From Sphingopyxis panaciterrae (GTDB taxonomy: Bacteria > Pseudomonadota > Alphaproteobacteria > Sphingomonadales > Sphingomonadaceae): DNA of 64,000 nt. The notes beneath the pieces are model-generated. The model ran no database searches and was not told where the DNA came from. It saw nothing but the letters and a program-made list of their open reading frames with translations. Within the stretch, counting starts at the first letter, position 1. Each line of letters opens with the position of its first letter. This document shows positions 18,254-27,760 of the stretch, piece after piece. The stretch covers positions 1,364,001-1,428,000 of the forward strand of contig NZ_JAASQN010000001.1 in NCBI RefSeq assembly GCF_011762125.1. Direction: 5' to 3'. The position numbers and the translations under genes are program-made.

Positions 18254-19440
18254 GCGATGTCGATATAGTCGGCAATCTCGCCCGCGTCGCGCGCGGGGGC
18301 GCCGATGTCGCGGATCACCAGCGCATCGGCTTCGATCAGCGGGACAGTCTGTCCGCTGTCCTGGCTGTCGAGCAGGCGCAGCTTCGCCCCCTCGATGCGT
18401 GCGCGCAGATAATCGCGGCGGCTGCCGCCCGGCGCGAGGGCGGCGGCGAGCGGCGCCTGCCGAACAGCGGGAAGCGGGCTGTTGGCACCCGCAAGGTGGC
18501 AAACGAGCGGGCGCAGGAAGAGCGTCGCGGTGACGAAGGCCGAACCGGGGTTGCCGGGCAGGCCGAGCAGCAGCGCGTCGCCGATCGTCCCCGCGATCAG
18601 CGGCTTGCCCGGCCGCATCGCGATCTGCCAGAAATCGAGCCGCCCGCCGGCATCGTCGAGCGCGCCGCGGACATGGTCATGGTCGCCGACCGATGCGCCG
18701 CCGACGGTGACGATGACATCGTGGTGGCGCGCCAACTCCCTGATCGCCTTGGCAAGCGACGCGCGATCGTCGCGGATGTGCAGCGGGAGGCTGACGAGCG
18801 CAGGCTCGGCGGCGAGCATCGCGGCGAGCATCGCGCCGTTGCTGTTCGGGATCTGCCCGGGGCCGGGAACATGGCCGGCGGGGACGAGTTCGTCGCCGGT
18901 GGTAAGGAGCGCGACGCGCGGGCGCGAGCCGACGCGCAATTGGCCGGCGCCGCCCATGATCGCTGCGGCGATGGCACCCGCATTCAGCCGCGCACCGGCG
19001 GTGAGCAGCCGCGCGCCCTGTGCAAAGTCGCCGGCGCGTTCGCGAATGTGGCGGCGCCTGGCGCCGGGGCCATCGCCGGTCAGCGTCAAGGCGGTGCCAT
19101 CGGCGGCGACGTCTTCCTGCAGGATGACGGTGTCGGCCCCATCAGGGAGCATCGCGCCGGTGAAGATGCGGATCGCTTCGCCCGCGCCGGCGGCGCGTGC
19201 GGCGGTCGCGCCGGCCGCCACCTCGCCGACGATCGTCCACGGTCCGGGCATATCGTCGAAGCGGATCGCATAGCCGTCCATCGCTGACAGCGCTGCAGCG
19301 GGCTGGTCGCGCGATGCCATGACATCTTGTGAGAGATAGCGGCCAAGCGATTCGGAAACGGCGATATTTTCAGGTGCCAGCGGCTCGCGGAGCGCGAGCA
19401 GACGGGCCTGTGCCTCCTCGACCGGCAGTAAGCCCGTCAT
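18250..19440 (-). CDS. moeA: molybdopterin molybdenumtransferase
   Basis: The 396-residue product is MoeA, which inserts molybdate into adenylylated molybdopterin. Visible hallmarks are the early SAMDGYAIR, the GDELV motif within [12 protein letters not shown], the sequence SNGAML, and [12 protein letters not shown]. The last is the usual site of substrate binding. It overlaps the moaC stop by four bases, making a moaC-moeA operon, and its stop codon lies within the lexA promoter. Confidence 0.95.
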   Translation of the reverse strand: MTGLLPVEEAQARLLALREPLAPENIAVSESLGRYLSQDVMASRDQPAAALSAMDGYAIRFDDMPGPWTIVGEVAAGATAARAAGAGEAIRIFTGAMLPDGADTVILQEDVAADGTALTLTGDGPGARRRHIRERAGDFAQGARLLTAGARLNAGAIAAAIMGGAGQLRVGSRPRVALLTTGDELVPAGHVPGPGQIPNSNGAMLAAMLAAEPALVSLPLHIRDDRASLAKAIRELARHHDVIVTVGGASVGDHDHVRGALDDAGGRLDFWQIAMRPGKPLIAGTIGDALLLGLPGNPGSAFVTATLFLRPLVCHLAGANSPLPAVRQAPLAAALAPGGSRRDYLRARIEGAKLRLLDSQDSGQTVPLIEADALVIRDIGAPARDAGEIADYIDIA

Positions 19441-19910
19441 TCGGCGCGCCAGTCGCCGGAGCGGCCGCCGCTCTTTTCGAGCAGGCGGATGTCGCCGAGG
19501 ATCATCGCGCGGTCGAGGGCCTTCGCCATATCGTAAAGCGTGAGGAGGGCGACCGACGCTGCGGTCAACGCCTCCATCTCTACGCCGGTCGGGCCGGTGG
19601 TGGCGGCGGTCGCGCGCACCGAAATGCCGTCCGTTTCCCAGGCGAATTCGACGCTGACCCTGGTGAGCGCGATCGGATGGCAGAGCGGGATGAGGTCGGC
19701 GGTGCGTTTTGCCGCCATGATGCCCGCGATACGCGCGGTCGACAGCACGTCCCCCTTGGGCGCGTTACCGGCGCGAATCGCGGCGAGCGCGTCGGCCGAC
19801 ATGGTGATGCGGCCGCCCGCGACGGCGCGGCGTCCGGTTGCCGGCTTGGCCCCGACATCGACCATGTGCGCGGCGCCGCTTTCGTCGAGGTGAGTCGGTT
19901 TGTTCGTCAT
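19437..19910 (-). CDS. moaC: cyclic pyranopterin monophosphate synthase
   Basis: The 157-residue product matches MoaC, which together with MoaA turns GTP into cyclic pyranopterin monophosphate. Landmarks are the N-terminal [16 protein letters not shown], the PLCHPI block and the MEALTAAS segment. The start at 19910 ([12 protein letters not shown]) is taken because the ORF upstream of it has no family similarity. No moaA is in the window. It is translationally coupled to moeA. Confidence 0.95.
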   Translation of the reverse strand: MTNKPTHLDESGAAHMVDVGAKPATGRRAVAGGRITMSADALAAIRAGNAPKGDVLSTARIAGIMAAKRTADLIPLCHPIALTRVSVEFAWETDGISVRATAATTGPTGVEMEALTAASVALLTLYDMAKALDRAMILGDIRLLEKSGGRSGDWRAE

Positions 19911-20023
19911 CGCCGGGGACCGAAGCAATGTGGCGGACGAAAGGCAAGGGGGAGAGGGGGTGGAATGGGGTTTTCGTGGGAGGAGGAGGGCGGATTTCGG
20001 CCGGTTGCGGACATCCATTCACC

Positions 20024-20114
20024 GTCACCCCGGACTTGATCCGGGGTCCCGCTTGAAATCGAAAACTGCTCGTGCCTCAAAAAAAGCGGGATCCCGGGTC
20101 AAGCCCGGGATGAC
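20024..20114. repeat. paired palindromic repeats, GTCA...TGAC edges
   Basis: A left unit beginning GTCACCCCGGACTTGATCC and a right unit ending AAGCCCGGGATGAC are inverted relative to each other, and each can form its own hairpin. They lie in the 392-bp gap between trpC and moaC (19911-20302). That gap holds this pair plus the composite at 20128-20283 and no gene that I can support. Confidence 0.8.
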
Positions 20115-20127
20115 GAGGGAGAGGGCG

Positions 20128-20283
20128 AAAGCGGCCGATTGCGGACGTTCTTCTCCCCTCCCTTTTGGGGAGGGGCTGGGGGTGGGTAGCCGCCGAAGGC
20201 GGCGCTCTGCCTCTTGCTCGCGGCGCTCGCTACCCACCTCTAACCCCTCCCTAAAAGGGAGGGGAAGTCTCGAATCCACCCCA
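20128..20283. repeat. composite hairpin repeat (three stems)
   Basis: The segment starts with the same lead-in as the repeat near 5209 and then carries three structures. The first is an 8-bp CCCCTCCC/GGGGAGGG stem (about 20155-20175). The second is a long stem with arms GGTGGGTAGC and GCTACCCACC (about 20180-20238) holding an internal GCCGCC/GGCGGC hairpin. The third is CCCTCCCTAAAAGGGAGGG near 20245-20265, identical in design to 5228-5250. It lies just after the trpC stop and may act as a transcript 3' structure for the trp genes. Confidence 0.75.
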
Positions 20284-20302
20284 AACTGTCGCTCGCGGAC
20301 AA

Positions 20303-21088
20303 TCAGCCTTCAAGCAGTGCCTTCGTTGCCGCCGTGACGTCGGGCTGACGCATCAGGCTTTCGCCGACGAGGAAGGCTTTCACGCCGCTTGCCGCCAGGC
20401 GTTGGCAGTCGGCGTGGCTGGCAATTCCGCTTTCGCCGATGAGCAAGGTGCCCGGCGGCACGAGCTTCGCGAGGCGTTCGGTGACGCCGAGGTCGGTTTC
20501 GAAGCTGCGCAGATCGCGGTTGTTGACGCCGATCAGCCGCGACCCGAGCTTGGTCAGCGCGCGATCGAGTTCGGCCTCGTCATGGACTTCGACAAGCACA
20601 TCCATGCCGCGATCGACCGCCGCAGCTTCGATATCCTGCATCGCGCCATCGTCCAATGCCGCGACGATGATCAGGATCGCGTCGGCGCCGATCGCGCGCG
20701 CTTCGGCGACCTGCCACGGGTCGACCATGAAATCCTTGCGCAGCGCCGGAAGCGCGCAGGCATTGCGCGCGGCGACCAGATAATCCTCATGCCCCTGAAA
20801 ATAGGGCGCGTCGGTGAGTACCGACAGGCATGCGGCGCCGCCGGCTTCATAAGCCCGGGCATGGTCCGCCGGATTAAAATCTTCCCGGATCAGTCCCTTG
20901 GACGGTGAAGCTTTCTTGATTTCCGCGATCAGCCCAAAGCCGCCAGCGTCGATCTTTGCCTGCAGCGCCGCGGCAAAGCCGCGCACCGGGCCGGCATCGA
21001 TCGCATCGAGATCGGCGAACGAGCGTATGGCGCGCCGCGCTACGACCTCGTCGCGCTTGGTGGCGAGGATTTGCGTCAGTTTGTTCAT
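20303..21088 (-). CDS. trpC: indole-3-glycerol phosphate synthase
   Basis: The 261-residue single-domain TIM barrel closes the ring of CdRP to give indole-glycerol phosphate. Typical residues are [11 protein letters not shown] (general-acid Lys), ALRKDFMVD (Lys and Asp) and the phosphate-site segment [10 protein letters not shown]. It is last in the ppiD-trpE-trpG-trpD-trpC gene string and overlaps the trpD stop by four bases. trpF, trpB and trpA are not in the window. Confidence 0.96.
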   Translation of the reverse strand: MNKLTQILATKRDEVVARRAIRSFADLDAIDAGPVRGFAAALQAKIDAGGFGLIAEIKKASPSKGLIREDFNPADHARAYEAGGAACLSVLTDAPYFQGHEDYLVAARNACALPALRKDFMVDPWQVAEARAIGADAILIIVAALDDGAMQDIEAAAVDRGMDVLVEVHDEAELDRALTKLGSRLIGVNNRDLRSFETDLGVTERLAKLVPPGTLLIGESGIASHADCQRLAASGVKAFLVGESLMRQPDVTAATKALLEG

Positions 21089-22083
21089 TTATAGGCGATC
21101 CAGCAATTGAGCAGCGCGTTGGCAAGACCCTTGTCGATCGCTTCGGCGGCTTCCTCGACCCCGTCGACGAGGTTGTGGGCCGCCCCGGCGACGACCAGCG
21201 CCTCGGCCGCATTATAGAGCACGGCGTCCCGATAGGCGCCTGTTTCACCCTGAAGCAGGGCGCGCAGCGCCTTGGCGTTATATGCGGCATCGCCGCCGCG
21301 GATCGCCGCAATCGGATGCGAGGAGAGTCCGGCATCGGCAGCGGTGCTGCGCTGCATCCGCACGCCTTCGGTGGTGACGACCGCGACCTCGTTGCCCCCC
21401 GCGAGCGACAGTTCGTCGAGCCCTTCATCGCCTGAAATCACCCGCGAATGATCAGTGCCGAGCCGGTGGAGCGCCTCGGCATAGACGGGCACATAGGCGG
21501 GGCGCGCGATGCCGACGAGCTGGCGCGTGACGCGCGCCGGATTGGCGAGCGGGCCCATCAGGTTGAAGATCGTGCGCCGCCCGATCGCCTTGCGGATCGG
21601 CATGATACGGCCCATCGCGGGATGGTGGTGCGCGGCGAAGAGGAAACAGATGCCGAGGTCGGCAAGCTGCGCTTCGGCCATCCGCGCCGCGCGTTCCATG
21701 TCGAGGCCGAGCGCTTCCAAGGTGTCGGCAGCGCCTGATTTTGAAGAAGCGGCGCGATTTCCGTGCTTTGCGACAGGAACTTCGCACGCGGCAACGACGA
21801 TCGAGACCGCGGTCGACACGTTGAGCGTATGGTGACCGTCGCCGCCGGTGCCGCAGACGTCGATCGCGCCTGCCGGGGCGTCGATCGGGATCAGCCGGTC
21901 GCGCATCGCTTGCGCGGCAGCGGCGATTTCGACCATCGTTTCGCCGCGATCGGACAGGGCGATGAGGAATTCGGCGATATTTTCGTCGCTGGCCCCGCCA
22001 TCGAGCATCACGGCGAAGGCGTCCGCCGCTTCGTCATGATCGAGCAGCGCGGCGGGGTCGGGAAGGGGTCCGAAGCGGCTCAT
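21085..22083 (-). CDS. trpD: anthranilate phosphoribosyltransferase
   Basis: The 332-residue product is TrpD, which joins anthranilate to PRPP. The PRPP loop [15 protein letters not shown], the [12 protein letters not shown] anthranilate site and the later [11 protein letters not shown] are all present. Length is standard. It overlaps trpG upstream (22080-22083) and trpC downstream (21085-21088) by four bases each, so the three genes are translationally coupled. Confidence 0.96.
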   Translation of the reverse strand: MSRFGPLPDPAALLDHDEAADAFAVMLDGGASDENIAEFLIALSDRGETMVEIAAAAQAMRDRLIPIDAPAGAIDVCGTGGDGHHTLNVSTAVSIVVAACEVPVAKHGNRAASSKSGAADTLEALGLDMERAARMAEAQLADLGICFLFAAHHHPAMGRIMPIRKAIGRRTIFNLMGPLANPARVTRQLVGIARPAYVPVYAEALHRLGTDHSRVISGDEGLDELSLAGGNEVAVVTTEGVRMQRSTAADAGLSSHPIAAIRGGDAAYNAKALRALLQGETGAYRDAVLYNAAEALVVAGAAHNLVDGVEEAAEAIDKGLANALLNCWIAYK

Positions 22084-22670
22084 GCCGCCTTGCGCTCCTG
22101 CACCGGCAGTCCCGCGAGCGTGAGGAAATTGGCGAGCATCGCATGGCCATGCTCGGTCGCGATGCTTTCGGGATGAAATTGCACGCCGTGGATCGGCAGG
22201 CCGGCGTGGCGGAACCCCATCACCGCGCCGTCGTCGCTCGTCGCGTTGATGACGAGGCTTCCGGGAATGTCGACGACTTCGAGGCTGTGGTAGCGCGTCG
22301 CGGTGAGCGGCGAGGGCAGGCCGGCGAACAGCCCGCTGCCGTCATGGCAGACGGGTGACGTCTTGCCGTGCATCAGATGGCCGCGCTGTACCGTGCCGCC
22401 GAAATGCTGGCCGATAGCCTGATGACCGAGGCAGACGCCGAGCAAGGGGCGGCGCGCGTCGGCGCAGGCGGCGACGAGGTCGAGGCTGATGCCTGCTTCA
22501 TTGGGCGTGCACGGGCCGGGCGAAATCAGGATGGCGTCGGCGCCGCTTGCCAGCGCTTCTGCTGCGGTCAGCGCGTCGTTGCGTTCGACGCGCACCTCGG
22601 CGCCAAGCTCGATCAGATAATGAACGAGGTTGAAGGTGAAGCTGTCGTAATTGTCGATGACGAGGATCAT
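22080..22670 (-). CDS. trpG: anthranilate synthase component II (glutamine amidotransferase)
   Basis: The 196-residue class I glutamine amidotransferase has nucleophile Cys80 in [12 protein letters not shown] and the His-Glu pair in [13 protein letters not shown]. It supplies ammonia to TrpE. The start at 22670 ([19 protein letters not shown]) is the family start; a longer reading is unsupported. It begins five bases after the trpE stop. A dual role with PabB for folate is possible but not shown here. Confidence 0.95.
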   Translation of the reverse strand: MILVIDNYDSFTFNLVHYLIELGAEVRVERNDALTAAEALASGADAILISPGPCTPNEAGISLDLVAACADARRPLLGVCLGHQAIGQHFGGTVQRGHLMHGKTSPVCHDGSGLFAGLPSPLTATRYHSLEVVDIPGSLVINATSDDGAVMGFRHAGLPIHGVQFHPESIATEHGHAMLANFLTLAGLPVQERKAA

Positions 22671-22675
22671 GATCT

Positions 22676-24193
22676 TTACTGCCCGTAACCCGGTGTTCCG
22701 GCAAGGCGCACTGCCTCGCGCGCTGCGGCGAAGAGGGCGCCGGCCTTGGCCTCGCACTCGCGTTGTTCATAGGCAGCTTCGCTGTCGGCGACGATGCCCG
22801 CGCCCGCCTGGACGTGCATTTCGCCGTCCTTGACGATTGCGGTGCGCAGCACGATGCAGCTGTCCATATTGCCGTCGGGGGCGAAATAGCCGACGCCGCC
22901 TGCATAAGGCCCGCGCGCGTCGCTTTCGAGTTCGGCGATGATCTGGCACGCGCGAACCTTCGGCGCGCCGCTGACCGTCCCCGCCGGGAAGCCCGCGAAC
23001 AGCGCGTCGATCGCGTCCTTGCCCTCGGCAATGCGGCCGACGACGTTCGATACGATGTGCATGACGTGGCTGTAATATTCGACCGTATAGCTGTCGGTGA
23101 CGGTCACACTGCCGCCGGTCGCGGCGCGGCCGACGTCGTTGCGGCCAAGGTCGAGCAGCATCAGATGTTCGGCGCGTTCCTTGGGGTCGGCGAGCAGCGA
23201 ATCGCGGTTTTCGACATCCTCGGCGCTCGTCTTGCCGCGCGGGCGGGTGCCGGCGATCGGGCGGATGGTGATTTCGCCATCGCGCACCCGGACGAGGATT
23301 TCGGGCGACGACCCGATCAGCGCGAAGCCGGGCAGGTCGAGGAAATAGAGGAAAGGCGACGGATTGATGCGGCGCAGCGCGCGATAAAGATCGAAGGGCG
23401 GCAGGTCGAACGGCGTGGAGAAACGTTGCGACAGCACGACCTGGAAGACGTCGCCCGCCGCGATATAGTCCTTCGCTGCCGCGACCATGCCGGCATAATG
23501 TTCGGGCGTCATTGCGGGCGTCGGAACGATATCGCCGGGCCGGACGCGGGTTCCCGCGCGGTCGCCATGCGCGCTGGTGCTCGATAGCCGCGCGGCGATG
23601 GTGTCGAGCCGTTCCTGCGCCGCGTCGATCATCCGGTCGATGGGGGCCGCGGGGTCGGGCCAGATCGGCGCGATCAGGAAGAGTTCGTCGGCGAGGCGGT
23701 CGAAGACGAGGATCGTCGTCGGCCGTACGAACACCATATCGGGCAGGCCGAGCCCGGCGTCCGGCGCGCGCGGGATGCGCTCGACCAGGCCGATCGTTTC
23801 ATAGGCAAAGAAGCCGACGAGCGTGGTCAGCGCCTTGGGCAGTCCATCGGGCACGTCGAAACGGCATTCGGCGACGAGGTCGCGGAGCGCCTGAAGCGCG
23901 CCGGTGGCGGCCGGCTCGAACGCCTCTTTGTCGCGGCGCCAGTCGCGGTTGATGCGGGCGCTGTCGCCGCGCGCTTCGAGCAGCAGGTCGGGATCGAGGC
24001 CGATCATGCTGTAGCGCCCGCGCGTCTCGCCGCCTTCGACCGATTCGAGCACCCAGTCGCCGCGTCCCGGTTCGATCAGCTTGAGCGCCGCCGAAACGGG
24101 GGTTTCGATGTCGGCGATCAGCCGCTGCCAGACGACCGCGCCGCGCCCCTGCGCCAGCGCCTCGAGCGCGGCGGCTCTGCCCTCCAGTGCCAT
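22676..24193 (-). CDS. trpE: anthranilate synthase component I
   Basis: The 505-residue product is TrpE, which converts chorismate to anthranilate using ammonia from TrpG. The N-terminal [16 protein letters not shown] corresponds to the tryptophan feedback site (LLES-type motif). The C-terminal chorismate-binding domain has the block [10 protein letters not shown] and, further on, [12 protein letters not shown]. Feedback inhibition by tryptophan is therefore expected. It starts only seven bases after the ppiD stop. Confidence 0.96.
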   Translation of the reverse strand: MALEGRAAALEALAQGRGAVVWQRLIADIETPVSAALKLIEPGRGDWVLESVEGGETRGRYSMIGLDPDLLLEARGDSARINRDWRRDKEAFEPAATGALQALRDLVAECRFDVPDGLPKALTTLVGFFAYETIGLVERIPRAPDAGLGLPDMVFVRPTTILVFDRLADELFLIAPIWPDPAAPIDRMIDAAQERLDTIAARLSSTSAHGDRAGTRVRPGDIVPTPAMTPEHYAGMVAAAKDYIAAGDVFQVVLSQRFSTPFDLPPFDLYRALRRINPSPFLYFLDLPGFALIGSSPEILVRVRDGEITIRPIAGTRPRGKTSAEDVENRDSLLADPKERAEHLMLLDLGRNDVGRAATGGSVTVTDSYTVEYYSHVMHIVSNVVGRIAEGKDAIDALFAGFPAGTVSGAPKVRACQIIAELESDARGPYAGGVGYFAPDGNMDSCIVLRTAIVKDGEMHVQAGAGIVADSEAAYEQRECEAKAGALFAAAREAVRLAGTPGYGQ

Positions 24194-24200
24194 GGAACGG

Positions 24201-26141
24201 CTATTCGGCGACCGGCGCCGTGCCGGTCAGTTCGCGGCGCAGCTGCTCGACGAGTTGCTTGTTGATCTTCACCCCGGCGCGGCGTTTCGCCTCGACGACG
24301 AGCTGTTCGACCAGCTCGTTGCCGAAAGCGGCGCCGAGCGGGCGCGCGATATAGGCGGCGGCGCGTGGGTCGACCGACTTGATGTCGGGGCGATTGACCT
24401 CGTTGAGGGCGATCACCATCCAGCCGCGGTTGCCGGGGATTTCGAGCGTCTTCACCGTGCCCTTGGCCATCGAGAACAGGAGCGCGAGTTCGGGCGGCGC
24501 GCCCTTGCCGTCGCGGTCGAGGTCGCCGCGGCGGCCGCCGATCGTCTGCACGCTGCCGATGTTCGGACCCGCGGCACCGACCGCTTCGGCGAGCGACTTG
24601 CCGCCCTCGACCGCCTTGACGATCGCGCGTGCCTTGTCGCGCGCGACCTTCTGCCCCTCGGCAAAGCGCCAGTCGGCGAGCAGGTCGCCGCGGATCTGGG
24701 CGAAGGGCGGCGGCGCGGCGGCGGTGATCGATTTCACCGAGAAAACGGCGAATTTCTGGTTCTCGACCAATGTCGCGAGCTCGCCTTCGCCTTCGCCACT
24801 GCCCTGGAACGCCTGCGCGATCATCGGCGCCATTTCGGGCGGCAGCGCGAACGCGGGCTGCGACGGCGCGCGGCCGTTCGGCAGCAGCGCCGGCGTTTCG
24901 ACGAGCTGAAGCTTGCGGTCGGCAGCGACTTCCTCGATCGACGCGCCGCCGTTCACGGCGTCCTGAACGGCGTTATAATAATCGACGATCGCTTCGTTGG
25001 CCTTGTTCTTCGCAAGCTCGGTGCGAATGTCGGGGGTCGCGTCGGCGAGGCTGCGTGCCGGCTTGGCGGTGACGCTTTCGATGCGTGCGACAGCCCAGCC
25101 GAGGTCGGTCTGCGTCGGGCCGAGCACGTCGCCGCGCTGAGCGGCGAACGCGGCCTTGGCGGCGGCGGGCGAGGTCGTCGCGGCATAGGCGGCCTGGGTC
25201 AGTTCGCCGGTCGTCGATGCCGAGAGGCCCGCCGCCTGTGCTGCGACCGCGAGCGGGGTCCCGCCGCGCACCTTCGCCGCGATGCTGTTCGCGGCAGCCT
25301 GGTCGGGAACGATGACCTGGGCGAGGCGCCGGGTCTCGCTTGCCGCATAGCTCGGTGCGTTGTCCTTATAGGCTTTGGCGACTTCGGCGTCGGTCACTGC
25401 AGGCACCGGCACCGCGCTGCTGTCGAACAGCGCATATTGCAGGACGCGGCGCTCGGGGACGGTGAATTTCGCTTTGTTCTGCGCCAGATATTTGCGCAGG
25501 ATATCGTCGCTCGGATCGGCCTTGGGGGCAAAGGGGCTGGCGGGGATGAACGCCGCCTGGCCGTGCCTTTGTTCGAGCGGCAGCACCGCATAGGGTTTTG
25601 CCATTCCTGCCGCGACGACGGGCAGCATCCCGATCGGCTTGGCGAGTTGCTGGGTCAGCAGCAGCGTTTCGATCTCGCCGCGAATCTGGCTTTCGTTGAG
25701 CCCGCTTTCGGCCAGATAGGCTTCATAGCGTTTCTGGTCGAAGCTGCCCGACACGCCCGAAAAGGCATCGGCGATCTGCGCGTCGATGAGGCGCTTGCTG
25801 ACCCCGAACCCCATGCTGCGCGCGAACTGGCGCATCGCGGCGTCATTGACCAGCTGGTTCAATATCTGGTCGAGCCCACCCGCCTGGACAAAGGCTTCGC
25901 GTGTCAGCCCGGGCTGGTCCTGCCGCGCCCGGTCATACGCCTGTTGCACGCGCGCGCGCAGTTCGCCGGTCCCGATCTCGGTATCTCCGACCTTCGCGAC
26001 ATTGGCACCGCCAAGCCCGCCGAAGTTCGAGTTGCCGGTAACGTCGCCGAGCGCAAAGGCCAGGCCGACGAGGAGGACGAAGCCGAGCGCGATGGCTTTC
26101 CCGACGGTGGATCCGAAGAGGCGGCGAATAGCGGTGATCAT
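24201..26141 (-). CDS. ppiD: PpiD/SurA-type periplasmic peptidyl-prolyl isomerase
   Basis: The product is 646 residues. A short cytosolic start (MITAIRRLFGSTVGKAIA) leads into one membrane anchor (about 17-34), then a SurA-N-like chaperone region (about 45-190) with the sequence GLDQILNQLVNDAAM, then parvulin (PPIC)-type sequence in the middle and a further chaperone-like C-terminal part. It helps secreted proteins fold at the outer face of the inner membrane. The trp genes directly follow it (gap to trpE 7 bp), an arrangement seen in alphaproteobacteria. The divergent tpiA lies 180 bases away. Confidence 0.9.
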   Translation of the reverse strand: MITAIRRLFGSTVGKAIALGFVLLVGLAFALGDVTGNSNFGGLGGANVAKVGDTEIGTGELRARVQQAYDRARQDQPGLTREAFVQAGGLDQILNQLVNDAAMRQFARSMGFGVSKRLIDAQIADAFSGVSGSFDQKRYEAYLAESGLNESQIRGEIETLLLTQQLAKPIGMLPVVAAGMAKPYAVLPLEQRHGQAAFIPASPFAPKADPSDDILRKYLAQNKAKFTVPERRVLQYALFDSSAVPVPAVTDAEVAKAYKDNAPSYAASETRRLAQVIVPDQAAANSIAAKVRGGTPLAVAAQAAGLSASTTGELTQAAYAATTSPAAAKAAFAAQRGDVLGPTQTDLGWAVARIESVTAKPARSLADATPDIRTELAKNKANEAIVDYYNAVQDAVNGGASIEEVAADRKLQLVETPALLPNGRAPSQPAFALPPEMAPMIAQAFQGSGEGEGELATLVENQKFAVFSVKSITAAAPPPFAQIRGDLLADWRFAEGQKVARDKARAIVKAVEGGKSLAEAVGAAGPNIGSVQTIGGRRGDLDRDGKGAPPELALLFSMAKGTVKTLEIPGNRGWMVIALNEVNRPDIKSVDPRAAAYIARPLGAAFGNELVEQLVVEAKRRAGVKINKQLVEQLRRELTGTAPVAE

Positions 26142-26321
26142 GAAGCGGACATTCTTTCGGCGGGGCGCACGCGTGCGCGGTTGCGCGTTGCTTTAGGCGG
26201 GAGGCGGGGCGGCATCAAGGCGGGAAAGCGGCTTTTCTCGGCACGGTTACCCGGCTTGCCACTTCCCCCTGCTCGCCGCTAGGGCGCGAGCAAGGATTTG
26301 GCTGAACGGAGGAACGGTACG

Positions 26322-27071
26322 ATGGCGCGGCGCAAATATGTGGTCGGCAACTGGAAGATGAACGGGCTTGCGGCCGCGATGGGCGAGGCGGAGGCGATTT
26401 TCGCCGCGGCGAAGGGGCATGCGGCCGTCGATGTCGCCATCTGCCCGCCGTTCACGCTGATCGGCGCGATGGCGGCGGCGCAGCCCGGCGCCGCGGTCGG
26501 CGGGCAGGATTGCCACAGCGCGGCCTCGGGAGCGTATACCGGGTCGGTCGCCGCGCCGATGCTGGCCGATGCGGGTGCGACGCTGGTGATCGTCGGCCAC
26601 AGCGAGCGCCGCGAAGGTTGCGGCGAAAGCGACGCCGATGTGCAGGCAAAGGCCGAAGCGGCGCTCGGCGCGGGTCTGTCGGTCATCTTGTGCGTCGGCG
26701 AACCGCGCGAGGTTCGCGAATCGGGCGGGGCGATCGACTATGTGCTCGCGCAGGTCGCGGGTTCGGTCCCCGCCGATTTCGGTGCCGACCGGCTGGCGAT
26801 CGCCTATGAACCGATCTGGGCGATCGGGACGGGGCTGGTCCCGACCGTCGCCGATGTCGAGGCGATGCACGGGGCGATCCGCGATGCGCTGGCGGCGCGT
26901 TTCAACGACAAGGCGCAGGCGATGCGCATCCTTTACGGCGGATCGGTCAACGGCGAGAATGCCGCTGAATTGCTCGGCGCGGCCGACGTCGACGGGGCGC
27001 TGGTAGGCGGGGCGAGCCTGACGGCGGGCAAGTTCGTGCCGATCGTCGCGGCGGCGGCTGCCTTGGGGTGA
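26322..27071 (+). CDS. tpiA: triose-phosphate isomerase
   Basis: The 249-residue glycolytic enzyme has Lys12 in NWKMNG, the electrophilic His in VIVGHSERRE, the catalytic Glu in AYEPIWAIGTG, and the phosphate-binding YGGSVNGEN. A GGAGG ribosome site at 26308-26312 favours the ATG at 26322 over one 24 bases upstream. It interconverts dihydroxyacetone phosphate and glyceraldehyde 3-phosphate. secG follows on the same strand after 125 bases in which I see no gene. Confidence 0.97.
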   Translation: MARRKYVVGNWKMNGLAAAMGEAEAIFAAAKGHAAVDVAICPPFTLIGAMAAAQPGAAVGGQDCHSAASGAYTGSVAAPMLADAGATLVIVGHSERREGCGESDADVQAKAEAALGAGLSVILCVGEPREVRESGGAIDYVLAQVAGSVPADFGADRLAIAYEPIWAIGTGLVPTVADVEAMHGAIRDALAARFNDKAQAMRILYGGSVNGENAAELLGAADVDGALVGGASLTAGKFVPIVAAAAALG

Positions 27072-27196
27072 GTTCATAGCGTCGTTCGCCGCCAGCGCCC
27101 GGAGACGATGCTATGGCTTGAAGCGGCGCGCCTTCGTCTCTATGTGCGCCGCGGGCGTGGACCGAAATTGAGGCCGCGCAAGTTCGGGAAAATTCG

Positions 27197-27643
27197 ATGT
27201 CCAATCTGTTCACCTTCATTCTCGTCGTCCAGGCGCTCATCGCCGCGGCGATGATCGGCGTCATTCTGATGCAGAAGTCGGAAGGTGGCGGCCTGGGTGT
27301 CGGTGGCAGCCCCGCGGGCCTGCTTTCGGCGCGCGGCGCGGCGGATTTCCTGACCCGCGCGACGACGATCCTGGCAACCCTGTTCGTCGGTCTGTCGATC
27401 TTGCTGGCGGCGATGGCTTCGGTCGGACGCGGCGGTTCGACCATCGATACCTCGCTGTCCAAGGCCGCGCAGCAGTCGGGGGCCGCGCCCTCGTCGCTGA
27501 CCGGACCCGCGCAGCCAGCCCAGGGCACGCAAGGTGCGGCGGCACCCGCCGCTCCGGCGAGCGACGATCCGCTGGCCGCCGCCGCTGCTGCCGCGGCGCA
27601 GGATGCGCCGGCCCCGCAGCAGCAGGCGCCCGCCAAGAAATAG
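27197..27643 (+). CDS. secG: protein translocase subunit SecG
   Basis: The 148-residue product has two membrane helices (about 4-24 and 52-74) separated by the SecG-typical VILMQKSEGGGLGVGG and LLSARGAADFLTRAT. A long Ala/Pro/Gln-rich tail (about 85-148) is common in alphaproteobacterial SecG. It is part of the SecYEG inner-membrane channel. It sits in the conserved tpiA-secG-pyrG order. Confidence 0.94.
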   Translation: MSNLFTFILVVQALIAAAMIGVILMQKSEGGGLGVGGSPAGLLSARGAADFLTRATTILATLFVGLSILLAAMASVGRGGSTIDTSLSKAAQQSGAAPSSLTGPAQPAQGTQGAAAPAAPASDDPLAAAAAAAAQDAPAPQQQAPAKK

Positions 27644-27654
27644 GCCGGACTATC

Positions 27655-27731
27655 GGAGGCTTCGGCCTCCACCCTTAACCCCGCGCGGCGGATTTATTTC
27701 CGCCGTTTGCGATTCGACGGCTTGCGCCGTC
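27655..27731 (+). promoter_or_regulatory. cluster of three hairpins between secG and pyrG
   Basis: Three successive stems lie in 77 bases. They are GGAGGC-TTCG-GCCTCC (27655-27670, an ultrastable C(UUCG)G loop), a 7-bp stem at 27686-27705 with a six-base AT loop, and GACGGC-TTGC-GCCGTC (27716-27731). No strong T-run follows any of them. They may stop or slow secG transcription, or form a 5' leader for pyrG, which lacks a clear ribosome site. Confidence 0.5.
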
Positions 27732-27760
27732 CCCCTTCTGTTGAGTAAGTCTTTCCTCCC

